Below are positions 47,456 through 56,485 of a stretch of 64,000 bases of DNA, one piece after another; the stretch's first letter is position 1; every line of letters starts with the position of its first letter. Source of the stretch: an uncultured Clostridia bacterium (GTDB lineage Bacteria; Bacillota; Clostridia; Oscillospirales; Ruminococcaceae); NCBI GenBank assembly GCA_947383835.1, contig CANDEV010000007.1:91226-155225 (forward strand). Reading direction: 5' to 3'. The position numbers were made by a program, and so were the translations under genes. The notes beneath the pieces are model-generated. The model ran no database searches. It was not told the DNA's origin and saw only the letters and a program-made list of their open reading frames with translations.

Positions 47456-49131
47456 AGAAAAAACTAAGCTTTATCCTTGCGCTTCTTATGACTGCGTCTA
47501 TTATGGCGGGCTGTAAGAAAACGGAGGAAAATACCGACGGGCTTCCCGATGTGACGACCCCTTCGGTGTCTCTTACGCAGATGACAACAGAGGAGACTAC
47601 AACAACAACTGCGGAAGAAACCACTACGGAGGATACAACAACGGAGGAGACTACGGAAAGCGAAACTGAGACGACAACGACAGCCTCAGAGACCGAAGCT
47701 TCGTCAACGACCTCCGCGGATACCGCTGCCACAGCGACTGCCGCCGCTTCAAAGGAATGGAACGAGACGGAGATAAGCGAGACGCTGTATATAAAGACCT
47801 CATGCTATTCAAGACAAAAGGCTGTAGTCGGCTCTGAAGCTATAAAAAAATATTCCGCGGGAACAAAGATAGACGTTGTTGCCGCTACGGATACAGGCTA
47901 CTATAAGCTTGCGGACGGCACTTTCATCCACTCCGACTATGTGACCGATCAGGCTCCCGTCGCCGAGACAACGGCGAAGAAGCCTTCCACAACCGCAAAG
48001 GTAACGGAGGACGACGGTCTTATCATCGACGATACTCCCGTGACGACTAAAAAGCCGAGCACAGGTTCTTCCTCGGTAGACGGCAAGCACCCCAAGAGCT
48101 TTAAGGACAGATATCCTTATCAGCAGCTTTCAAGCAAGGAAAAGGAGCTTTATCAGGCGATCGTTGAGGCGGCTTACAGTTTCAATGATATGACGGATAT
48201 GCCTCAGGGTCTTGACAGCGATCAGATATACAGAGTTTACAGCATGGTGTACGACAACGAGCCTCAGCTTTTCTGGCTTTCAAGAACAATGCCTACAGCT
48301 TTGGGCGGTATGCTCATGATAAACTATGCTCACAGCAAGAGCGACGCGGAGACCTATCAGGCTGTTATCGACAAGAACAGGAATGAGATCATGAAGTCGG
48401 TAAACGGCTACAGCAGCACTATAAGCAAGCTTAAGGTCATTTACGACTGGGTGATCCGCAACAATACTCCCGACACCTCTGCGGGACCTGACGGAAGCAC
48501 GATCATAAACGGTATCGGCGGCTACGGAGTTGCTCAGTGTCAGGGCTACGCTAAATCCATACTTTATCTCTGCGACTATGCGGGCATCGACTGCATGACA
48601 GTTCCCGGCATGAATCCGGAGGGTTCTTCCCATGCGTGGAACATCGTTTACTGTGATAACGGCTACTATATTCTTGACTCAATGTGGGGCGATCCTCAGC
48701 AGACATGGGGCAACAAGGATTATACAAAATATCTGTTCTTCCTTGCAAATGATGAGATGACAAAAAATTCTCACCTCAGAAAGGCTACAATGACAAGAAA
48801 CAGCGGCACGGTCGTAAAGATATACGAGCCTCCCGCCTGCACAAAGACCTCATGCTACTATTTCAAGGCTTACAACAAGGAGTTTACAGGTCTTGAGGCT
48901 GCAACACAGGCTATGTACGACGAGATCGACGCGGCTATCAAGGAGAACAGGAACGTTGTTCACATCAGAGTTACAGACAAGGCTACATATGACAAGCTCA
49001 TGTCCAACGATATGTGGAAAAAATTCCAGGACTACGCAAGAGAAAAGAGCAGCAAGGTTGACAAGATAAGAAAGCAGCCTACCTTTACGGAGGATCTGCT
49101 GGTCGTTGACTATGATATTCTTTACAAATAA
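47452..49131 (+). CDS. Transglutaminase-fold lipoprotein 1 with SH3-like domain
   Basis: 559 residues. Lipobox 'MTASIMAGC', then a Thr/Glu-rich linker of about 80 residues ('TTEETTTTTAEETTTEDTTT'). A bacterial SH3-like domain at about 105-165 ('YIKTSCYSRQKAV', 'DTGYYKLADGTFIHSDYV') may bind the cell wall. The catalytic core of the transglutaminase/cysteine-peptidase fold has Cys 363 ('AQCQGYAKS'), His 394 ('SSHAWNIV') and Asp 409 ('LDSMWGD'). Reaction unknown: crosslinking, deamidation and proteolysis all occur in this superfamily. Start overlaps the CorC-like gene. It is the only one of the five with the SH3 part. Confidence 0.88.
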   Translation: MKKKLSFILALLMTASIMAGCKKTEENTDGLPDVTTPSVSLTQMTTEETTTTTAEETTTEDTTTEETTESETETTTTASETEASSTTSADTAATATAAASKEWNETEISETLYIKTSCYSRQKAVVGSEAIKKYSAGTKIDVVAATDTGYYKLADGTFIHSDYVTDQAPVAETTAKKPSTTAKVTEDDGLIIDDTPVTTKKPSTGSSSVDGKHPKSFKDRYPYQQLSSKEKELYQAIVEAAYSFNDMTDMPQGLDSDQIYRVYSMVYDNEPQLFWLSRTMPTALGGMLMINYAHSKSDAETYQAVIDKNRNEIMKSVNGYSSTISKLKVIYDWVIRNNTPDTSAGPDGSTIINGIGGYGVAQCQGYAKSILYLCDYAGIDCMTVPGMNPEGSSHAWNIVYCDNGYYILDSMWGDPQQTWGNKDYTKYLFFLANDEMTKNSHLRKATMTRNSGTVVKIYEPPACTKTSCYYFKAYNKEFTGLEAATQAMYDEIDAAIKENRNVVHIRVTDKATYDKLMSNDMWKKFQDYAREKSSKVDKIRKQPTFTEDLLVVDYDILYK

Positions 49132-49237
49132 AATTTAAATAAGCAGGGGTAGGTCACAGCTTTGATTTATCCCTGCTATGCAATATCATAAGAAAAATAT
49201 GTGAAAATTATTCTATCAGGAAGGATATGTGTAAAAA

Positions 49238-50635
49238 ATGAAAAAGAAGTTTTTAAGCGTTCTCGCTTTTATTATGGCTTTGTCTATGATGGGAGCGGGC
49301 TGTTCAAGCAATACGGATCAGGATCCCGCGGACGGTTCGGAGACATCGGTATCAATAAAGGTGATAGGCAACGATGAAGCCGATCTTGACGGAAACCCCG
49401 GCAGCACCACCGCCGCTTCAGCGGCTGAGACCGAGGAGACTGTAGTGCTTACCGACGACAGCGGAAACGCTGTTACAAATATTGACGGAAACGCTATAAC
49501 AGTTCCCGCGGTAACAACTCCCGTGAACACCGAGACTCTCAGCGAGGACGATATCCTTGCGGCTATGACAAGCGAAAGCACCGCCCCCGATCTCAGTATT
49601 CCAAAAACCAACACCGAGAGGTACGGCTACTCCACTCTTACAGCGGAGGAGAAGAAGCTTTACGACGATATTGTAAGCGGTATTGAGGGTCTGCGGTACA
49701 AGATATGCGAGGAGGACGCTTACTCTATAGAGGAATGGGCTAAGATATACGGCATGGTATACAATCAGGAGCCAAGACTTTTCTACATGAACTCAAAGGT
49801 AAAGGTCGGAAAGCTTTTCTATACGACAAAAAGCTCCGAGGCAATAAATCAGATGCAGTCGGCTATAGACGCCACGGCGGACAAGCTTGTAAGCGAGGCT
49901 GCGGGCAAGTCCTCAACATTTGAAAAGCTCAAGGTCTTTCATGATTATCTTGTGCTTAATTCTTCCTTTGAATTTTCATCGGGCAATCAGGATTACAATA
50001 CCAGTATTTACAACGCTTTCGGCAGCGGCGAACCGCAGGGCAACATTCAGTGCAACGGCTACGCCAAGGCTATGCAGTATCTTTGCGACAAGGCGGGCAT
50101 TGTCAGCATGGTGGTAACTGGCGAATCCGCAGAGGGAGCTTCCCACGCGTGGAACGTGGTTGACGTTGACGGAAAATGGTACAACATCGACTGCACATGG
50201 GACGACCCGCTTATGGACCCGCCGAACTACAAGAATATACGCTACAATTACTTCCTTGTTCCCGACAAGTGGATACATAACGTTACTCATATGCACGTTA
50301 ATCAGCACAAGCTTTCAAGCGGAAAGTACATCACATACTTTACTCCCCCTGCCTGCACGGAGACCGCCCAGAACTATTTCATAAAGAGCGGATATGTTTA
50401 CAATGATTTTGATTCCGCAGACGCTGCTTTAAAGGCTGAGATCAAAAAGGCGGCAGAGAACAAATCCCGTTCGGCGCACATCATGGTAGGCTCAAAGGAG
50501 CTTTACGATCAGCTTTACGCAAAGGGCACTGACTATCAGAAGTACGCAAGAGAATTTTCCGGCGTAAGAGGAATCAGCAACGCTGCGTGCAGCGAGGAGA
50601 TGCTGATAATCGAATTTGACGTTCTGTATAATTGA
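49238..50635 (+). CDS. Transglutaminase-fold lipoprotein 2
   Basis: 465 residues. Lipobox 'ALSMMGAGC'; linker of about 100 residues; core with Cys 272 ('IQCNGYAKAMQYLC'), His 303 ('ASHAWNVVDVDGKWYNI') and Asp 318 ('DCTWDDP'). The helical lead 'FEKLKVFHDYLVLNSSFEF' before the core is shared with members 3-5. 106 bases after member 1, with an AAGGA site; an AGCAGGG/CCCTGCT hairpin lies in the gap. The post-core tail shared by members 1 and 2 ('FTPPACTETAQNYFIKSGYV', 'HIMVGSKELYDQLY') looks like a small alpha/beta domain of its own. Confidence 0.88.
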   Translation: MKKKFLSVLAFIMALSMMGAGCSSNTDQDPADGSETSVSIKVIGNDEADLDGNPGSTTAASAAETEETVVLTDDSGNAVTNIDGNAITVPAVTTPVNTETLSEDDILAAMTSESTAPDLSIPKTNTERYGYSTLTAEEKKLYDDIVSGIEGLRYKICEEDAYSIEEWAKIYGMVYNQEPRLFYMNSKVKVGKLFYTTKSSEAINQMQSAIDATADKLVSEAAGKSSTFEKLKVFHDYLVLNSSFEFSSGNQDYNTSIYNAFGSGEPQGNIQCNGYAKAMQYLCDKAGIVSMVVTGESAEGASHAWNVVDVDGKWYNIDCTWDDPLMDPPNYKNIRYNYFLVPDKWIHNVTHMHVNQHKLSSGKYITYFTPPACTETAQNYFIKSGYVYNDFDSADAALKAEIKKAAENKSRSAHIMVGSKELYDQLYAKGTDYQKYAREFSGVRGISNAACSEEMLIIEFDVLYN

Positions 50636-50651
50636 TCTTTGATATTTTTAT

Positions 50652-51833
50652 ATGATGATAAATAAATTGAAATTATCCGGCAGGATAGTATCTATGGCTT
50701 TATGCGCAGCCGCCGCTCTATCGTTCGGCGGCTGCCGTAAAATTTCGGAGGAGCCTGTTTCGGACAGCTCCGGCAGTGTGGTTATTTCCCCGGAAATTAC
50801 GGAGGGAGAGTTTGTTTCACCTGTTTACGAAATGCTCAGCGATGAAGAGAAGCAGCTTTACGACAAGATACGCGAAGCTGTGGAGAGCTTTGAGGAGTCC
50901 GTAAGCTTTGACTATCCCGTACCGAGAAACACGGTGAATAAGATATACCGCCTCGTCTACGCGCAGGAGAGGGATCTTTTCTGGCTCAGCAACGTTTTTT
51001 ACAGCCCCGAAAAGGAGATAAGCGTTTATAAATTAAGCTATCTTTTTACCAAGGACGCTGCAAGCATTATGCGGGCGGAGCTTGATCTTGCGGCCTCGGA
51101 GATAATAAACGGCATTTCGGACAGCGCGGACGTTTTTGACAAGCTGGTGTATTTTCACGACAGTATAGTTACGGGCTGCGAGTTTTCGCAGGCAAGCGCA
51201 AACAGCAACTCGGCTTACGGGGTGCTGGTGGACGGCGAGGGTCAGTGCGAGGGCTATGCGGCGGCTATGGCGTTTTTGTGCAGCGAGGCGGGCATACCTA
51301 ACTATATGGTGACGGGCAGCGACGCAGACGGCGCGACTCACGCGTGGAACAAGGTCATTCTCGACGGAGAATGGTACAATGTTGACTGTACATGGGACGA
51401 TCCTATTTTAAAGCGGGATCAGAAGGATTTTGTCCGCCATGATTATATGCTTGTAACGGACGCCGAGATAGAGGGGATAACGCATTTTACCAACGAGCTT
51501 TACAGCGGTGTTCCTGCATGCACGGCAACGGCGGGGAATTACTTTACAAGAAAGGGTCTTGTTTACGGTACTGCCGCGGAGGCTATGGAGGCTATGAGGG
51601 AGCAGGTAAAGACTGCGGGGCTTGCGGGAAAGCGTGAGACGGAGTTCAGGCTTTCGGACGGAAACGAATATTTTGCCGCGCTGGCAAGGCTTATCGACAA
51701 CGGTGAGATGAAGGATATCATCGAGGATATAAACGGCGAATACGGCACTAAAATAAGCTCCGCCTACAGGCATAACAACGATACTCTGCACATTGTTCAT
51801 CTCTCCCTGAGATATGAACAGGACAAGTCCTGA
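50652..51833 (+). CDS. Transglutaminase-fold lipoprotein 3
   Basis: 393 residues, 16 bases after member 2. Lipobox 'LSFGGC' (Cys 28). Core with Cys 199 ('GQCEGYAAAM'), His 230 ('ATHAWNKVILDGEWYNV') and Asp 245 ('DCTWDDP'). The Thr-rich linker is short here. No convincing ribosome site precedes the tandem ATG ATG start, so re-initiation after member 2 is likely. Its stop codon is the first part of R2 copy b. Confidence 0.86.
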   Translation: MMINKLKLSGRIVSMALCAAAALSFGGCRKISEEPVSDSSGSVVISPEITEGEFVSPVYEMLSDEEKQLYDKIREAVESFEESVSFDYPVPRNTVNKIYRLVYAQERDLFWLSNVFYSPEKEISVYKLSYLFTKDAASIMRAELDLAASEIINGISDSADVFDKLVYFHDSIVTGCEFSQASANSNSAYGVLVDGEGQCEGYAAAMAFLCSEAGIPNYMVTGSDADGATHAWNKVILDGEWYNVDCTWDDPILKRDQKDFVRHDYMLVTDAEIEGITHFTNELYSGVPACTATAGNYFTRKGLVYGTAAEAMEAMREQVKTAGLAGKRETEFRLSDGNEYFAALARLIDNGEMKDIIEDINGEYGTKISSAYRHNNDTLHIVHLSLRYEQDKS

Positions 51834-51935
51834 TACTGATTTCTGTCTGAAAGCGCAGTTAAAAAATCTGCGTAAAAATCATATACGCAAATTTTTGCTT
51901 GATTTTTTAAACGCTTTTTAGACGGAAATTAGTAT
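51833..51935. repeat. R2 repeat copy b
   Basis: Ends ATACTGATTT and AAATTAGTAT; interior GAAAGCGCAG, GCAAATTTTTGC, TGATTTTTT and ACGCTTTTTAG. It starts on the last base of the member 3 stop codon and separates members 3 and 4. Confidence 0.78.
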
Positions 51936-51992
51936 GAAAAGATTTTTTCGATCATTATTTTCTAATTTTTTTAAAGGAGCAAATGCCGTTTT

Positions 51993-53552
51993 ATGAACAG
52001 GTTTAAAAAAGGCTTTTTGAGGATAGGAGCGGCGGCGCTGTCCGCATTGATGCTTTCATCATGCGACACTCATACCGCGGAGTGGGAGGACACTCTCCCC
52101 GCGCCTGTGACGACCTCCGCTTCGCCTACGGTAAGTATCATGACCGAGGAGACCACCACTACCGAGGAGATAACTCTCCCCACAAGGGAAAGCACCTCCA
52201 GAACGGCGGCTACCTCTGCCACTCCGGAGCTTGCCACAACGACAAATCCGCCTACAGACCCCATAGACGGCACAACAGCGGTCTCTACCATACCCGGCAT
52301 ACCGAGAGTACCTATTTCGGAATTTACTTCCACGACCCCGTCGGCGGCGGAAACGAGCGCTTCTTCCCTGTCCGATACAACGCAGAGCTTTTCCTTTTCT
52401 TCCGATACTGACAGCGGGACGGTATCCTCCGATACCGAAAACGTTATTCAGGTGGTGACAACGCTTCCCGAGGCGGCGGATCCTTTTGCTCCTTACACCG
52501 CAAGGGAAGAGATAGTACGTCCATACAGCTATAAGGCGCTTGACAACGAAAAGTACACTTATATTTATGACGCTATTGTGACTGCTGTTGACAGGCGCAG
52601 GACGGACATTAAATTTTCAGAGGTCATGGGGATAACCGCAGACGATTACCTTGCGGTATATCAGCAGATATACAACGACGAGCTGAATATGTTTTTTATC
52701 GACCCGAAAATACAGTATTCGATACAGTCCTCCACAAAGACGGTGGCTTCGGCGGTAATAATATACAAGCACGGCGAAGAGGAAATAAACCGAATGGAGA
52801 ACGCCATAGACGAAGAGGTAAACAGAGTGCTCGGCGGCATTACCGAGGATATGTCGCAGTACGATATAGTGAAATATTTTCACGACTATATATGTGAAAA
52901 TGTAGTTTACGACGACAAGGCGGAAAACTGCAATAATATTTACGGCGCGTTTGTGAACAAGAGGGCGCTGTGTCAGGGCATGGCAAAGGCGTTTTCCTAT
53001 CTCTGCGGGAAGGTCGGCATTGAAACGCTTACGATAACGGGCGACGCTGACGGTATAGCTCATATGTGGAATATGGTAAAGATAGGCGGCGACTGGTACC
53101 ATATCGACCCGACCTATGACAACGCGGAGTCGGCGAATTACGGACGGTATGTACGGTACGATTACTTCTGCCTCGATGATGAGACCATATATTCAAAGCG
53201 TGATATTTACGATACAGATTACGATTATCCGAAGGCTGACGCGCAAAGGTGCAACTATTATGTCAGGAACGGAATTGTGGGAGACGATTGGGAATCTGTA
53301 AGGGAGATACTTACGGAGCAGGTCGTTAGATCCGCGGAGGAGAAAAAGGTCACGGCGCAGGTAAGGTGCGCCGGCAAGGACGTTTACGATGAGGCTATGG
53401 ACAAGCTTTTCGGGCTTTCGGAAAAGCGGGCGATAGATATTATGAACGATGCGCTTACAATGTCCGATAACAAGTTCAGGACGGATAATATTTCTTACGC
53501 ATATGATGAGGGTACCCGTATAATAACGCTGTATCTGGATTATACAAATTAG
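51993..53552 (+). CDS. Transglutaminase-fold lipoprotein 4
   Basis: 519 residues. Lipobox 'ALMLSSC'; a very long Thr/Ser/Pro linker (about residues 30-165) suited to cross the wall. Core with Cys 327 ('ALCQGMAKAFSYLC'), His 357 ('IAHMWNMVKIGGDWYHI') and Asp 372 ('DPTYDN'). The His motif is AHMWN, as in member 5, against SHAWN or THAWN in members 1-3, so 4 and 5 form a subgroup. GGAGC ribosome site; own transcription is possible downstream of R2 copy b. Confidence 0.88.
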   Translation: MNRFKKGFLRIGAAALSALMLSSCDTHTAEWEDTLPAPVTTSASPTVSIMTEETTTTEEITLPTRESTSRTAATSATPELATTTNPPTDPIDGTTAVSTIPGIPRVPISEFTSTTPSAAETSASSLSDTTQSFSFSSDTDSGTVSSDTENVIQVVTTLPEAADPFAPYTAREEIVRPYSYKALDNEKYTYIYDAIVTAVDRRRTDIKFSEVMGITADDYLAVYQQIYNDELNMFFIDPKIQYSIQSSTKTVASAVIIYKHGEEEINRMENAIDEEVNRVLGGITEDMSQYDIVKYFHDYICENVVYDDKAENCNNIYGAFVNKRALCQGMAKAFSYLCGKVGIETLTITGDADGIAHMWNMVKIGGDWYHIDPTYDNAESANYGRYVRYDYFCLDDETIYSKRDIYDTDYDYPKADAQRCNYYVRNGIVGDDWESVREILTEQVVRSAEEKKVTAQVRCAGKDVYDEAMDKLFGLSEKRAIDIMNDALTMSDNKFRTDNISYAYDEGTRIITLYLDYTN

Positions 53553-53604
53553 AGCGGGCTTTATACGGTAATATAATTTCGGCGTTGCGTCAGGTGGTGG
53601 GAAT

Positions 53605-54849
53605 TTGAAGAATAGGGAATCCTGCTGTGCGGGCTTTCGCGGCACAGCGGTCAAACGAATACTTGCGGCTGCTTCGGCTGCGGCTTTGCTTATAATGAGC
53701 GGCTGCCGCAGAAACGGTTCGGAGGACGGTATCCATATTTATTCAAACGGTACCTCCGCCGTTGCGGGAGAGCAGGAGGCTTATCAAACAACGAGCAATG
53801 CCGAATTTTATGTCCCCAACGGCATGGTAACGGATTATTACAGAACCGCGGAGCTTACCGATCAGGATAAGGAAGTTTACGACGCTATTTTGAACGACCT
53901 CGGAAATCACAGGGAAAGAGTCCGTCTTGAGGTGGACTCCTCGATACTTCAGAGGATACTGGAGGTAATCAGGATAGAGCAGCTTGCTTATTTTCATCTT
54001 TCCAACCGTTGGATAGAGGTCAATAAGCAGACGCAGGATTTTGAGATAGTGTATGAGTACCGTCTCACCGCAGACGAGGTAAGCAGCATGAATATTGCCT
54101 CCGAAAGGGCGGCAAGGGAGATAATGAACGGTATCACTCCCGAAATGGACGATTACGACAAGCTGAAATATTTTCATGACTATCTGGTGCTGAACTGCGA
54201 AAACGACACGGAAAGCCCTTACAGCGACACGATATACGGCGCGCTGGTGCAGAAAAAGGCGCTGTGCGAGGGATATGCAAAGGCGTTTTCATACCTTTGC
54301 AACCTTGCGGGGATCGAGAACACTATCGTTACGGGCGTTACGGTGCAGACCAACGTCCCGCATATGTGGAATATGGTAAAGCTGGGCGGCAACTGGTATC
54401 ATGTTGATGTTACGTGGGATAATCCGGACGACGTGCTTCACGCGGATTACCCTGAAGTGATACTTTATCAGTATTTTATGGTCACGGACTCGGTGATAAA
54501 AAACAATCACACGATACGGACATATCCAGCGCCGCCGCCAAAGGCTACGGGCAGGAATGAAAACTATTTTGTACGTGAGGGCGCGGATATAAACACCGAG
54601 GAGGAATTTTTTACAGCGTCACAGAACGCTGTTCTGAACGCGGTGAAAAATCATGAGCAGAGCGCAATGGTCAAGTTTGCGTCAAACGATCTGTATATAT
54701 CGGTAACGTCGAAGCTGGGCAACAACTCCGCCGCTTTCGAGACTATAAGACAGCGGGCGCAGTCTGATTACGGGATAAGGATAAAGCTTAACTGGACGGA
54801 TTACTATGAGCAGTACAGGATATTGACTTATATAATAGAATACGTATAA
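53605..54849 (+). CDS. Transglutaminase-fold lipoprotein 5 (TTG start)
   Basis: 414 residues. Starts at TTG 53605 with AGGTGGTGG upstream; no in-frame ATG preserves the signal peptide 'RILAAASAAALLIMSGC'. Core with Cys 221 ('ALCEGYAKAFSYLC'), His 253 ('VPHMWNMVKLGGNWYHV') and Asp 268 ('DVTWDN'). Shorter linker than member 4. Followed by R1 copy c. Confidence 0.86.
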   Translation: MKNRESCCAGFRGTAVKRILAAASAAALLIMSGCRRNGSEDGIHIYSNGTSAVAGEQEAYQTTSNAEFYVPNGMVTDYYRTAELTDQDKEVYDAILNDLGNHRERVRLEVDSSILQRILEVIRIEQLAYFHLSNRWIEVNKQTQDFEIVYEYRLTADEVSSMNIASERAAREIMNGITPEMDDYDKLKYFHDYLVLNCENDTESPYSDTIYGALVQKKALCEGYAKAFSYLCNLAGIENTIVTGVTVQTNVPHMWNMVKLGGNWYHVDVTWDNPDDVLHADYPEVILYQYFMVTDSVIKNNHTIRTYPAPPPKATGRNENYFVREGADINTEEEFFTASQNAVLNAVKNHEQSAMVKFASNDLYISVTSKLGNNSAAFETIRQRAQSDYGIRIKLNWTDYYEQYRILTYIIEYV

Positions 54850-54863
54850 TACCGATCTCCAAT

Positions 54864-54988
54864 TATTGCGATCCGACAAAATAATAATCGTATCTGTAGG
54901 GGACGGGCTTCCCGTCCCGCTGTTTCATAATTGCGGGCGGGGAGACCACGATCCTATAAAAGGCATTATTTTATAGGATCGCTATAAA
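54864..54988. repeat. R1 repeat copy c
   Basis: Left TTGCGATCCGACAAAATAATA and CTGTAGGGGACGGG; right GGATCGCTATAA. Inner palindrome GGACGGGcttCCCGTCC. It is inverted relative to copy a and carries an extra TCCTATAAAA/TTTTATAGGA hairpin at its right end. Confidence 0.72.
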
Positions 54989-55083
54989 AGTGCAGATAAA
55001 AAATCTGTGTTTGTTTTGAACAGAATGTGCAATGCGGCAATGTGTTGAAAATATAAAAATAAGATGATATTTTTTAAAAAGAG

Positions 55084-55112
55084 TTGCAAAGAGCGCGGAG
55101 TTGCGGTATACT
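55084..55112 (+). promoter_or_regulatory. Promoter of the PAS/kinase-like gene
   Basis: TTGCAA (55084-55089), 17 bases, TATACT (55107-55112). The 54850-55153 gap otherwise holds R1 copy c. Confidence 0.7.
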
Positions 55113-55153
55113 TTTAAGAGGGGCTTTTTTATCAGTCCGAGGGTGAGCGGAAA

Positions 55154-56347
55154 ATGGATAATGTCTATAAGCTGAAAAAAGAATATTCGGCGTCGGGAGT
55201 GCCAACGGCGATCGCCGACGAGAAGCTGGAGATATTGTGGAAAAACAGCATAGACATCTGCATAGGAGGCTCTGAAATATTTGAGGTCGGCGAAAGCGCG
55301 GATGATATTTTTTCCGGAGGCAGACCGTACACCGGTCTGATCTCAAAGGAAATAAACGGCGAGCTTTGCACGTTCAACGTCATAAAAGTTTCGGACAGCG
55401 GCAGCAGCTGCTATATAATAGAGCTTATCGCTTCAAGAAGTCCGAAGGGTATTGTTTCGGAGACGACTGTGAGGGGATATATCGGTTATATATGCTCAAG
55501 GATAAGGACTGCCGTGAGGGAGATAACTTCTGTTACGGACAGGCTTTTTGACGATATTTCAGCAGGTTCTCTCAACAGAAGCAGGGCTGCGGAGGAATTT
55601 GACAGAATATATGAAAGCGTTGCCGCGCTGGAGAGCGAGGCTTCCTATCCTGAACGGATATATTCTCTTATTGATCCCGAAAAGCCTGACGATATCATAA
55701 TCCTCGACAAGGAAATGACCGCGGTGGTATCGGGGATAAAAAGCTTGCTGCACAGCAAGCCGGGGAGCGGCGTCTGCGGCGGTGTTATAGGCTGCATTGC
55801 AGGCGCTGCCGCAGACAGGGTAAGGATAATCGAGGATTACGACAGAGACATTTTCTTCCGCATGAACGCAGATCTTTTTGAAACAGCCGTTGCTTCAATG
55901 ACGGCGGAATGCTGCGGAGGCGGACGTTATCCCGAAAGAATGATCTTTTCGGCAAGGCGTTCGGGCAGAGACAGAGCCGAGGTAACGGTAATGTCGCTGG
56001 ATGTTGCGGACAGAACAGGATATGCGGAAGCTTCCCATATCCGCGGAACTCGGGGCGGCTTTGATATAAGGCTGTTTGCCGAATATATTTATGATGTGCT
56101 GGGAATTAAAAACGGGGCAAGGTTTACAAAGGAAAACATTCACGGCGGCTTGATCTGCAAAATGAATATAGAGACTATGCCGAGAGGGGCTTCGGTCTTT
56201 GCGGGACGGCTTGTTGACGGTTCGGGACGGCGGCGCGGCATAGCTGAAAAGCTTGCGTTTTTCTTAGGGAATATCTCCGCGGGATCAAGCGGACGGTATA
56301 CCTCCGAAAACAGAGACAAAGCAAGCGAGAAAGACAACGGGATATAA
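55154..56347 (+). CDS. PAS-domain protein with degenerate histidine-kinase-like region
   Basis: 397 residues, soluble. The N-terminal 100 residues look like a PAS sensor ('VPTAIADEKLEILWKNSIDI', 'VSDSGSSCYIIELIAS'). A helical part follows in the place of a dimerisation domain ('TTVRGYIGYICSRIRTAVRE') but lacks the H-E/D-x-x-x-P phospho-acceptor box. A C-terminal part is arranged like an HATPase domain ('FFRMNADLFETAVASMTAEC', 'GTRGGFDIRLFAEYIYDVLG') with no clear N, G1 or G2 boxes. It may be a signalling pseudokinase; this is an inference from layout only. No response regulator gene is adjacent. Own promoter; the stop merges with R2 copy c. Confidence 0.6.
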   Translation: MDNVYKLKKEYSASGVPTAIADEKLEILWKNSIDICIGGSEIFEVGESADDIFSGGRPYTGLISKEINGELCTFNVIKVSDSGSSCYIIELIASRSPKGIVSETTVRGYIGYICSRIRTAVREITSVTDRLFDDISAGSLNRSRAAEEFDRIYESVAALESEASYPERIYSLIDPEKPDDIIILDKEMTAVVSGIKSLLHSKPGSGVCGGVIGCIAGAAADRVRIIEDYDRDIFFRMNADLFETAVASMTAECCGGGRYPERMIFSARRSGRDRAEVTVMSLDVADRTGYAEASHIRGTRGGFDIRLFAEYIYDVLGIKNGARFTKENIHGGLICKMNIETMPRGASVFAGRLVDGSGRRRGIAEKLAFFLGNISAGSSGRYTSENRDKASEKDNGI

Positions 56348-56449
56348 TACTGATTTACTCCTAAAAGCGCAGGTAAAAGGTCTGCGAAAAAATCATACGC
56401 GCAAATTTTTGCTTGATTTTTTACACGCTTTTTAGTCGTAAATTAGTAT
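56347..56449. repeat. R2 repeat copy c
   Basis: Ends ATACTGATTT and AAATTAGTAT; interior CCTAAAAGCGC, GCAAATTTTTGC, TGATTTTTTACACGCTTTTT. It begins at the last base of the preceding stop codon, exactly as copy b does. Confidence 0.78.
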
Positions 56450-56485
56450 AAGGGGTACACAATATTTACAGAGAGGATATTAAAA

